This document shows, one piece after another, positions 1 to 6,204 of a DNA stretch of 8,692 nucleotides. Position 1 is the first letter of the stretch; the number at the start of each line of letters is the position of its first letter. The notes beneath the pieces are model-generated. The model was not told the DNA's origin. It searched no databases and saw only the letters and a list, made by a program, of their open reading frames with translations. The DNA lies in contig JAEXRD010000163.1 of the NCBI GenBank assembly GCA_023438245.1, positions 1-8,692 of the forward strand, in the 5' to 3' direction. Source of the stretch: Pseudomonadota bacterium (GTDB lineage: Bacteria; Desulfobacterota; Desulfovibrionia; Desulfovibrionales; Desulfovibrionaceae). Position numbers and translations under genes: made by a program.

Positions 1-24
1 GCCCCCAACTCCATCGCCCAATGA
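1..24 (+). CDS. possible 3' end of an upstream gene (partial)
   Basis: Frame 1 is open from the first base and reads A-P-N-S-I-A-Q followed by TGA at 22-24. The other two forward frames have no stop before the next gene starts at 31. A stop codon merged with the ribosome binding site of the next gene (TGAGGA at 22-27) is typical of tightly packed operons, so this may be the tail of a gene in the same operon. Seven codons are too few to prove coding or to suggest a product. Confidence 0.3.
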   Translation, partial: APNSIAQ

Positions 25-30
25 GGAACC

Positions 31-1743
31 ATGCTGCGACTGACCGACATCCGCCTGCCCCTGCCCGATGGCCCGGAGCACACCCTGGACGAGCTGCGCG
101 CCGCCGCAGGTGAGCGGCTGGGCGTGCCCACTGGCGACCAGCGCAAGGTGCGCGTGGCAAGGCGGAGCCTGGACGCCCGCAAGAAGGGCGCGGCGGTGTT
201 TCTGTACAGCCTGGATGTGGGGATTGAGGACGAGGCCCGGGTGCTGGGCGCGGGCTTGGCTGGCGTGGCCGAGCTTGTGGAGCGGGAGTACCGGTTTCCG
301 GTGAAGGCGAATGGTGGCGAGGGGCGACCGGTGGTGGTGGGCGCGGGGCCGTGCGGCTTGTTTGCCGCGTTGGCGCTGGCCCAGGCCGGGTTTGCCCCGC
401 TGGTGCTGGAGCGTGGCCGGGCCATCGAGGAGCGGGCGCGGGCCGTGGACGGCTTCTGGGGCGGCGGGGAGCTGGATCCGGAGAGCAACGTGCAGTTCGG
501 CGAGGGCGGAGCGGGCGCGTTCAGCGATGGCAAGCTCACCACGCAGATCAAGGAGCGGCGCGGGCGCATGCGCAAGGTGCTCGTGGAGCTGGTGGCGCAT
601 GGCGCTCCGGACGATATTTTGTGGCAGAACCGGCCCCACGTGGGCACGGACCTGCTGCGCGGGGTGGTGCTGGGGCTGCGGAGGGAGATTGAGCGTCTGG
701 GCGGAATGTTCCGCTTCGGCGCGCGGGTGGACGGGCTGGTGGTGCGCGGGGGCCGCGTGGCGGGCGTGCGGCTGGCCGGGGGCGAGGATATTCCGGCGGG
801 CGCGGTGGTGCTGGCCATCGGCCACAGCGCGCGCGACACCTTCGCCATGCTGCGGGCCGCGGGCGCGGGCATGGAGCCCAAGCCCTTCGCCATGGGCTGC
901 CGCGTGGAGCACCTGCAGCGCGAGATCGACCGGGCGCAGCTCAAGGGCCTGGCGGATGTGGCCCAGTTCGGCGGCGGGCGGCACCCGGCGCTGGGCCCGG
1001 CGGACTACAAGCTGGCCTACACCTGCGTGGGGGCGGGCAAGGCGGAGGGCCGCTCGGCCTACACCTTCTGCATGTGTCCGGGCGGCCAGGTCATCGGCGC
1101 GGCCAGCGAGGCGGGCGGCGTGGTGACCAACGGCATGAGCCTGCACGCCCGCGCGGCGCAGAACGCCAACAGCGCGCTCTTGGTGAACGTGCAGCCCTCG
1201 GATGTTTCGGGCTTTGCGCCCCAGGCCGGGCCGCTTGCGGGCGTGGAGTTCCAGCGGCACTGGGAGCGGCTGGCCTTCGAGCTGGGCGGACGGAATTTTC
1301 AGGCCCCGGCGCAGACCGTGGGCGATTTTCTGGCCGGGCGCGCCACGAAGCGCTTCGGGGCGGTGCGGCCAAGCCTGCTGCCGGGCGTCGCGGGCGCGGA
1401 TCTGGCGCGCTGCCTGCCGGACTATGTCACGGCGGCGCTCAAGGAGGCGCTGGGGCCGCAGGCCGGGGCCTTCGGGCGCAAGCTGCTGGGCTTTGACGCC
1501 CCGGAGGCGGTGCTGACCGGCGTGGAGACGCGTTCCAGCTCGCCGGTGCGCATCCTGCGCGGGGCGGACATGCAGAGCGCCACGCTGCCGGGCCTGTTCC
1601 CGGCGGGCGAGGGCGCGGGCTACGCGGGCGGCATCGTGTCCAGCGCGGTGGACGGCCTGCGCGTGGCCGAGGCCGTGGCGCTCACCCTGTGCGGCCTGCC
1701 TGTGGGTGATCTTGAGACCGACAACACCCTGGGGGCCGAGTGA
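31..1743 (+). CDS. FAD-dependent oxidoreductase, COG2509-type
   Basis: A 570-residue cytoplasmic flavoprotein of the uncharacterised COG2509 family (NAD(P)/FAD-dependent dehydrogenase fold). Its substrate is unknown. Residues 1-90 form the small N-terminal domain of this family, with the basic stretch RRSLDARKK at 44-52. A Rossmann FAD-binding motif follows, GAGPCG at 104-109, with the acidic end of the second strand at E127 (LVLERG). The segment from FGEGG to SDGKLTT (156-171) is characteristic of the family. The C-terminal flavin-contact motif GLFPAGEGAGYAGG starts at residue 521. There is no signal peptide or membrane segment. The ATG at 31 has a GAGGA ribosome binding site at 23-27, four bases upstream. 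The length is close to the family norm (roughly 460-570, from memory). The stop codon overlaps the GTG start of the methyltransferase gene, so the two are probably one operon. Family assignment is confident; function is not known. Confidence 0.9.
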   Translation: MLRLTDIRLPLPDGPEHTLDELRAAAGERLGVPTGDQRKVRVARRSLDARKKGAAVFLYSLDVGIEDEARVLGAGLAGVAELVEREYRFPVKANGGEGRPVVVGAGPCGLFAALALAQAGFAPLVLERGRAIEERARAVDGFWGGGELDPESNVQFGEGGAGAFSDGKLTTQIKERRGRMRKVLVELVAHGAPDDILWQNRPHVGTDLLRGVVLGLRREIERLGGMFRFGARVDGLVVRGGRVAGVRLAGGEDIPAGAVVLAIGHSARDTFAMLRAAGAGMEPKPFAMGCRVEHLQREIDRAQLKGLADVAQFGGGRHPALGPADYKLAYTCVGAGKAEGRSAYTFCMCPGGQVIGAASEAGGVVTNGMSLHARAAQNANSALLVNVQPSDVSGFAPQAGPLAGVEFQRHWERLAFELGGRNFQAPAQTVGDFLAGRATKRFGAVRPSLLPGVAGADLARCLPDYVTAALKEALGPQAGAFGRKLLGFDAPEAVLTGVETRSSSPVRILRGADMQSATLPGLFPAGEGAGYAGGIVSSAVDGLRVAEAVALTLCGLPVGDLETDNTLGAE

Positions 1744-2738
1744 GAGATCCGCTGATCTTCCCGTTTCCCGAGCGCGCCCCCGCGCTTCCCCGTTGGATGG
1801 CCGAGGGGCCCTTCACGGGCTATCTGGCCGCGCCGGGCCTGCTGCGCGAGCTGCTTTTCGAGCTGGGCCTGCCGGAGCGGCCCGAGGGGCCGGGGCACCT
1901 GGTCTACGGCGATCTGGTGTTCGTTCCGCAAGCCGCAGAGACGCCCCCAGCCTGGGCGCAGAACATCTGGCAGGGCGCGCGCCTGCTGCCCGCGCCCAGC
2001 ATCGGCCAGGGGGCCAAGGCGCTCAAGGACATCCAGCGCAACTGGTGGGCGCATCCCCTCAGGCACGCGAGGCGCGCCGCGCTCATCACCGAGAAGCTGC
2101 CCAAGGTATCCGCCAGGCCGCAAATTTTCGGCGAACCGGCCCCCACGGCCCCGCTGGGTTCCTGGACGCTGTGGGACGAGGGCGCGCTCATCGCCGCGCC
2201 GGGCTGTTCCAGTCCCTATCCGGACGGCCAGCCGCGCTTCGAGGAGGACCGCCTGAGCGCCCCCAGCCGGGCCTATCTCAAGCTCTGGGAGACCTTCACG
2301 CTGCTGGGCGTGTATCCCCGGCCCGGCGAGCTGTGCCTGGACCTGGGATCGAGCCCCGGCGGCTGGACCTGGGTGCTGGCGTCGCTCGGCGCGCGCGTGT
2401 TCAGCATCGACAAGGCCCCGCTGGAGCCGCGCATCCAGAATATGCGCGGAGTCGAGCACTGCCTGGGCAGCGGCTTCGGGCTGGATCCGCGCATGGCCGG
2501 AACGCCGGAGAAGCCCGTGGACTGGGTGCTTTCCGACATGGCCTGCTACCCGGAGCGGCTGCTGGAGCTCGTCACCCGCTGGCTGGAGGCCGGAAGCGCG
2601 AAGAGCTTCGTGTGTACGCTGAAGTTCCAGGGCGAGACCGACCACGCCACGGCGCGGGCCTTCGCCGCCATCCCGGGCTCGCGCCTGCTGCACCTGGCCC
2701 ACAACAAGCACGAGCTGACCTGGGTGCTGGTGCGCTAG
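1740..2738 (+). CDS. RlmM/FtsJ-like SAM-dependent 2'-O-ribose methyltransferase
   Basis: A 332-residue protein resembling RlmM (COG2933), which methylates the 2'-hydroxyl of a cytidine in 23S rRNA (C2498 in E. coli). The C-terminal half is the RrmJ/FtsJ Rossmann fold: the SAM-binding motif DLGSSPGGWT is at 201-210, and the K-D-K-E tetrad of 2'-O-methyltransferases is readable as K181 (YLKLWE), D266 (VLSDMA), K295 (CTLKFQ) and E325 (KHELTW). The N-terminal ~170 residues probably correspond to the substrate-binding region, which is poorly conserved. It is somewhat shorter than E. coli RlmM. Translation starts at GTG 1740, overlapping the TGA of the oxidoreductase gene by four bases (GTGA), which implies translational coupling; the first codons continue in frame without a better ATG. 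The target cytidine is inferred from the family and could differ. Confidence 0.82.
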   Translation: MRDPLIFPFPERAPALPRWMAEGPFTGYLAAPGLLRELLFELGLPERPEGPGHLVYGDLVFVPQAAETPPAWAQNIWQGARLLPAPSIGQGAKALKDIQRNWWAHPLRHARRAALITEKLPKVSARPQIFGEPAPTAPLGSWTLWDEGALIAAPGCSSPYPDGQPRFEEDRLSAPSRAYLKLWETFTLLGVYPRPGELCLDLGSSPGGWTWVLASLGARVFSIDKAPLEPRIQNMRGVEHCLGSGFGLDPRMAGTPEKPVDWVLSDMACYPERLLELVTRWLEAGSAKSFVCTLKFQGETDHATARAFAAIPGSRLLHLAHNKHELTWVLVR

Positions 2739-2741
2739 CCG

Positions 2742-3929
2742 CTAGCCCAGCGTGAACTGGTTCAGGCGCAGGCCGCCGCCCTCGGCGGGCAGGAGCAGCT
2801 TGAGTTCCTGCATGCGCTTGAGGTCGCGGCGCGGGGTGGCTTCGCTTGTTTTGCGGTACAGAGGGGCGAGGAGCGGGTCTGACCTCAGCTGCGCCAACTC
2901 CACAACCTTGTCTGGCTTTTGAAGCAGGATCATGAGCAGATCATGGTGCCGCTGGCTGATATCCTTTTGCTCGCGTAGTTTGCGATAATGCTCACCGAGC
3001 GCAAGCAGCCGGATGTGTCCGCTGATGGTGGCTTGCAACTCCATTGCGCTCATGTTCAGGCCTTTGGCAAAGAAAGACAGGAACGGGGTCACGTCGTGAT
3101 CCTTGCTCTTCTCACATTCTCGGAAGACGATGTAGTATGCGTCCATGTTCTTGTAGTAATAGTTGGAGAGCATCGTCGGCACATAACGATAGCCTCCATG
3201 CGTCATGATGGCGACTTCCAGCAGTCTGGCCGTGCGTCCATTGCCGTCGCCGAAGGGATGAATGAGCGCCAAGTGGTAGTGGGCCAGCGCCGCGCGAATC
3301 GCCGGATGAGCTTTCAGAACAGCCTCGGAGTTCAGCCACTCGGTAAAGGCCGCCATGAGGATTCGGATGTCTTCCAGGTTCTTGGGGGGCACGTATGTTC
3401 CACCATGTTCGGCGTTGCCGACCTTCACCTCGGTATTCCGATACTGACCTGGGGAATGCCGTTCCAGTGTTAGGCCTCGCGTGACTCGTTCGTTGATGGC
3501 TCGGATGAATTCTTCCGTGACCGGCAGCGGCTTTTTCTTTTTCTCCGCTACTGGTGCGGAGTAAAGTTTGTAGGCCTCCTTGAGGTTCACAATTTCCTGC
3601 TCGGCCCGGTCGCGCAAAGCCTCAAGGGTGGGTTCTTCCATGAGTTCCCCAACCCTCTCCTCGGAAAGCGGGTTGCCTTCAATCGCTGCCGTGCTGAAGA
3701 CAGCCTTGCGGATGAGCTCGGTTTCCAGCTTGGCAGCGATGGCGGGCAGAATGGGCATGTTCGACAGCGAGAGATGCAGTCCCTCAAAAATGGCGACGTC
3801 CATGAACACAGCGTTCACGGAGTGGTTTCTGCTGAATGCAAAGTTGCCCGCCTTGTGGGTGAGCACTTTTGTGACACGAGAATCGTCGGATGAAGTGGAA
3901 GATTCTTTGTCGCAGTTTTTGTCGCTCAT
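2742..3929 (-). CDS. Fic family protein, class II (self-inhibited), with C-terminal winged-helix-like region
   Basis: A 395-residue Fic protein. Fic enzymes usually transfer AMP from ATP to a hydroxyl side chain of a target protein. The catalytic motif HPFGDGNGRTAR is complete at 224-235, with H224 as the base and D228, N230 and R232 in place. The flap that positions the target is GGTYVPP at 176-182. An N-terminal inhibitory helix motif of the (S/T)xxxE(G/N) type is seen at T80-E84-G85, which defines class II Fic proteins: the glutamate blocks productive ATP binding, so no separate antitoxin is needed. Residues ~320-395 look like the winged-helix domain common at the C terminus of such proteins. 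The ATG at 3929 has only a weak AGG upstream; the first ~40 residues are low-complexity and M43 is a possible alternative start. Two 60-base lines inside the gene count as 58% and 48% GC, against 77% for a line in sahR, suggesting horizontal transfer. The target protein cannot be deduced. Confidence 0.93.
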   Translation of the reverse strand: MSDKNCDKESSTSSDDSRVTKVLTHKAGNFAFSRNHSVNAVFMDVAIFEGLHLSLSNMPILPAIAAKLETELIRKAVFSTAAIEGNPLSEERVGELMEEPTLEALRDRAEQEIVNLKEAYKLYSAPVAEKKKKPLPVTEEFIRAINERVTRGLTLERHSPGQYRNTEVKVGNAEHGGTYVPPKNLEDIRILMAAFTEWLNSEAVLKAHPAIRAALAHYHLALIHPFGDGNGRTARLLEVAIMTHGGYRYVPTMLSNYYYKNMDAYYIVFRECEKSKDHDVTPFLSFFAKGLNMSAMELQATISGHIRLLALGEHYRKLREQKDISQRHHDLLMILLQKPDKVVELAQLRSDPLLAPLYRKTSEATPRRDLKRMQELKLLLPAEGGGLRLNQFTLG

Positions 3930-4007
3930 AACAACCTACATTTAAAAATAAATTTGTTTTCTCTAGACAAAAAATGTCGCAACAAACGTTCATGAAAATG
4001 ATGTCTG
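3930..4007 (-). other. AT-rich intergenic segment upstream of the Fic gene
   Basis: This stretch is far more AT-rich than anything else in the window; 3941-3960 contains a single G/C base. It must hold the Fic promoter on the minus strand unless transcription arrives from the chemoreceptor gene. I could not identify a convincing -35/-10 pair: TTGTCT with an 18-base spacer to TTTAAA is possible but would leave a leader of only about ten bases. A small inverted repeat, GACA-aaaaa-TGTC, lies at 3966-3978 and TTCATGAA, a perfect 8-base palindrome, at 3989-3996. Either could be a regulator site, or chance. Confidence 0.4.
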
Positions 4008-4031
4008 TTTTGCTCCATTCCGGGAGCAAAA
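4008..4031. terminator. second hairpin in the chemoreceptor-Fic intergenic region
   Basis: A perfect 9-base-pair inverted repeat: TTTTGCTCC at 4008-4016 and GGAGCAAAA at 4023-4031, with a 6-base loop. The A/T runs lie inside the stem rather than after it, so it is not a textbook intrinsic terminator. It lies directly downstream of the GC-rich hairpin on the minus strand, so it may be a back-up stop or a 3'-end-stabilising structure for the chemoreceptor transcript. In the other orientation it could help stop read-through. Confidence 0.5.
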
Positions 4032-4066
4032 GCAAGGGGGCGGAGCATCGCTGCCCCGCCCCCTGC
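4032..4066 (-). terminator. probable intrinsic terminator of the chemoreceptor gene
   Basis: A GC-rich stem of nine perfect pairs, AGGGGGCGG at 4035-4043 with CCGCCCCCT at 4056-4064. Using a one-base bulge instead, GCA (4032-4034) can pair with TGC (4064-4066). The 12-base loop can fold further (AGC/GCT). On the minus strand it comes about 20 bases after the stop codon of the chemoreceptor gene and is followed by TTGCTTTTGC, an interrupted T tract. Position and stem strength support termination; the imperfect T tract lowers certainty. Confidence 0.65.
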
Positions 4067-4085
4067 GCATTTGTGATCTGAGGTC

Positions 4086-5996
4086 CTAGAACTTCTCGAA
4101 GCCCTTGTCGTCCTCGCCCTCGCCGCCGGTGGATTCCGGCGCGGGAGCGGCCTCGATGGCCAGCGGGCGGTGGCTCTGGGGCCCCAGCTTGAAGTACTGC
4201 ATGACCTGGGTGAGCCGCTGGGCCTGGCCGGAGAGCTCCTCGCTGGTGCTGGCGGTCTCCTCGCTGGCCGAGGCATTCTGCTGGATCACGCTGTCCAGCT
4301 GCTGGATGGCCTTGTTGACCTGCTCCGCGCCCAGGGTCTGCTCGCGGCAGGCGGCGCTGATCTCCTGCACCAGGTCGCTGGTGCGCTCGATGTCCGGCAC
4401 GATGCGGCCAAGCATGCCCCCGGCCTTTTCGGCCACGGCCAGGCTGGCGGCGGAGAGCTGCCCGATCTCGCCCGCGGCGGACCCGGAGCGTTCGGCCAGC
4501 TTGCGCACCTCGGCGGCGACGACCGCGAAGCCCTTGCCGTGCTCGCCCGCGCGGGCGGCCTCGATGGCGGCGTTGAGCGCCAGCAGGTTGGTCTGCCGGG
4601 CAATGTCCTCGATGAAGCCGATCTTCTCCACGATCTGGCGCATGGCGTCCACGGTCTGGGTCACGGCCTGGCCGCCTTCGCGGGCGTCCTCGGCGCTCTT
4701 CTTGGCCATCTGCTCGGTCTGGTGGGCGTTGTCGGCGTTCTGGCGGATGTTGGCGGCCATTTCCTCCACGCTGGAGCTGATCTCCTCCACGCTGGCGGCC
4801 TGCTCGGTGGCGCCCTGGGAGAGCGACTCGCTGGAGGCGGAGAGCTCCTCCGCCCCGCTGGCCACGGCCTCGGCGGAGGCGTTCACCTGCACCACCACGC
4901 CGCGCAGGCGTCCGGCCATGTCGGTGAGGGCGGCGGCAAGCGCCCCGACCTCGTCCTTCTGGTCCACGTCGATGCGCGCGGCCAGGTTGCCCTCGGCCAG
5001 TTCCTTGGCGAAGGCCAGGCCCTTGTTCACCGGGCCGGTGATGGCGCGGGCGATGAGCATGCCCGCCAGCGCGCCCAGGACCAGCGCCAGCAACGCGGAG
5101 CCGATGAGCACCGAGCGCGAAAGGGCGATCTCGCCCATCATCTTGTTGTTCTGGTCTGCGCGGGCGGCCTCGCAGACCTTCTGCAATTCGCGGGCGCTCT
5201 GCACCAGCTGGGCCTCCAGCTCCTTCTGCCGCTTGGCGGCCTGGGTGTAGCTCTCGATGCCCTTGAGGTAGAACTCGGTCTCCTTGGCCACGGTCTCGGT
5301 CAGGCTGATCTCGTTCTGCTGCTTGAAGCGCCCCTTGAGGTCGCCTGCGAGCTTGATGATGGCGGCGCAGTTGTCCTTGGCCTTCTGGGCGTGGGTCTCG
5401 TCGCCGGTCTGGATGAAGTAGAGCATGGACAGCCGGGTGGAGATGATGCTCTCGGCCAGGGCGCTGGCGTCCTGGGCCTTGGCCACGCGATCCTCGATGG
5501 CCCCCTGGGGCTTCTTGGCCTTGATGTCGGCGTTGAGCTCCCCGGCCTGGTTCAGGCGCAGTTCCACGGAGACCTTGGTGGCGCGCAGGGCGGCCTCGCC
5601 CATCTCCTTCTGGATGGCCATCTGCTCGTTCTCGCTGGCCACGAAGCCCTTGAAGGCCGTGTCGTAGCCCTGCGTGGCCTTGGTGACCTGGTCCATCTGC
5701 TCGCGGTTGACCGGGTCGTGGAAGAGCTCCTTGTACTTCTTGGCCGTGGCCAGGATGCCGTCCACGTTCTTCTGGACTTCCTCGATGCTCTTCTTGTCGT
5801 GGCGGATCTGGAAGTTCTTCTCGTGCCGCCTGGACTCCAGGCCCATGCGGATGATGGCGTCCATGGCTCCGGACTTGTCCACGCGGTCCAGGGTGGAGCT
5901 GAAGCCCCGCCAGGATACCGCTGCGACGAGCGCGGTCAGGGCCAGGACGATGCCGAATCCGACGGCGAGCTTTATGGAAAGGCGCAGGTTTTTCAT
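4086..5996 (-). CDS. methyl-accepting chemotaxis protein (transmembrane chemoreceptor)
   Basis: A 636-residue inner-membrane chemoreceptor that would control CheA through CheW and be adapted by CheR and CheB. Membrane segment 1 is at about 8-28 and segment 2 at about 294-317. The ~265-residue periplasmic part between them is almost entirely charged helix, in size and character like a helical bimodular (HBM) sensor domain; the ligand is unknown. HAMP follows at ~318-370 and the long signalling coiled coil at ~390-602, with the highly conserved tip region NLLALNAAIEAARAGEHGKG starting at 470. A flexible acidic linker ends in GFEKF (632-636), which fits the x-aromatic-x-x-aromatic pentapeptide that tethers CheR/CheB. 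I chose ATG 5996 because GGAG lies 6 bases upstream and the protein then begins with a membrane anchor. The open frame extends 49 codons further but those are uncharacteristic and would run into the opposite promoter. A sigma-28-like promoter precedes it. Confidence 0.95.
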   Translation of the reverse strand: MKNLRLSIKLAVGFGIVLALTALVAAVSWRGFSSTLDRVDKSGAMDAIIRMGLESRRHEKNFQIRHDKKSIEEVQKNVDGILATAKKYKELFHDPVNREQMDQVTKATQGYDTAFKGFVASENEQMAIQKEMGEAALRATKVSVELRLNQAGELNADIKAKKPQGAIEDRVAKAQDASALAESIISTRLSMLYFIQTGDETHAQKAKDNCAAIIKLAGDLKGRFKQQNEISLTETVAKETEFYLKGIESYTQAAKRQKELEAQLVQSARELQKVCEAARADQNNKMMGEIALSRSVLIGSALLALVLGALAGMLIARAITGPVNKGLAFAKELAEGNLAARIDVDQKDEVGALAAALTDMAGRLRGVVVQVNASAEAVASGAEELSASSESLSQGATEQAASVEEISSSVEEMAANIRQNADNAHQTEQMAKKSAEDAREGGQAVTQTVDAMRQIVEKIGFIEDIARQTNLLALNAAIEAARAGEHGKGFAVVAAEVRKLAERSGSAAGEIGQLSAASLAVAEKAGGMLGRIVPDIERTSDLVQEISAACREQTLGAEQVNKAIQQLDSVIQQNASASEETASTSEELSGQAQRLTQVMQYFKLGPQSHRPLAIEAAPAPESTGGEGEDDKGFEKF

Positions 5997-6045
5997 GAAC
6001 GCTCCGGGGTTGTTCTGAAGAATCGAGTTTCTGCGTAGCAAAGTC

Positions 6046-6073
6046 GTATCGTCCAGGCAACCGGGATGCTTTA
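6046..6073 (-). promoter_or_regulatory. candidate sigma-28 (FliA) promoter of the chemoreceptor gene
   Basis: Read on the minus strand, TAAA (6073-6070) is followed after 16 bases by GACGATAC (6053-6046). The sigma-28 consensus is TAAA, about 15 bases, GCCGATAA: the -35 core matches 4 of 4 and the -10 matches 6 of 8. Transcription would start near 6038-6040, giving a leader of about 43 bases before ATG 5996. Chemoreceptor genes are classic FliA targets, which supports the reading. The match is by eye and the spacing is one base long. Confidence 0.5.
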
Positions 6074-6123
6074 GCGTTTGGCGGCCGCTTCCGGCCTGAA
6101 GGGGATTTCTTTCTTTCCCGGGC

Positions 6124-6152
6124 TTGACTGCGGGGACGGGCAAGGCTACATG
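6124..6152 (+). promoter_or_regulatory. candidate sigma-70 promoter of sahR-ahcY
   Basis: TTGACT at 6124-6129 matches the -35 consensus in 5 of 6 positions. After a 17-base spacer comes TACATG at 6147-6152, a weak -10 (3 of 6). The expected transcription start is near 6158-6160, which is exactly where the palindromic operator begins. The weak -10 is the main doubt. Confidence 0.5.
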
Positions 6153-6157
6153 CGTTC

Positions 6158-6173
6158 ATCAAGATATCCTGAT
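6158..6173. promoter_or_regulatory. probable SahR operator (palindrome)
   Basis: The 16-base element ATCAAGATATCCTGAT is an inverted repeat with a single mismatched pair (A6162 against C6169), centred on GATATC. A second, overlapping palindrome ATATC-CT-GATAT spans 6164-6175. It lies 32 bases before the sahR start codon and at the predicted transcription start, the position expected for a repressor. ArsR-family dimers bind such symmetric AT-rich sites. Assignment to SahR rests on position and symmetry plus known SahR autoregulation or ahcY control in Desulfovibrio; I have not aligned it to a published motif. Confidence 0.7.
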
Positions 6174-6204
6174 ATGGAGCGCTGGCTCCACACGCCGGAG
6201 ACCC

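Noticed and set aside
1620..2711. A 363-codon minus-strand open frame antisense to the methyltransferase
   Set aside because: No domain and Gln/Arg/Gly-rich composition; the plus strand carries an intact SAM motif and K-D-K-E tetrad.
2742..3929. The Fic gene as half of a toxin-antitoxin pair
   Set aside because: No small antitoxin gene lies beside it, and the inhibitory motif is within the protein itself (class II).
4170..6038. A 622-codon plus-strand open frame antisense to the chemoreceptor
   Set aside because: Leu/Gly/His-rich translation with no recognisable domain; a mirror of the chemoreceptor's codon bias.
5997..6143. 49-codon N-terminal extension of the chemoreceptor
   Set aside because: It has no ribosome binding site at its ATG, places hydrophilic residues before the membrane anchor, and crosses the opposite promoter. 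ATG 5996 has a good GGAG at proper spacing.
6124..6204. 27-codon N-terminal extension of SahR
   Set aside because: It would translate through the promoter and the palindromic operator; ATG 6205 has its own ribosome binding site and starts right at the winged helix.
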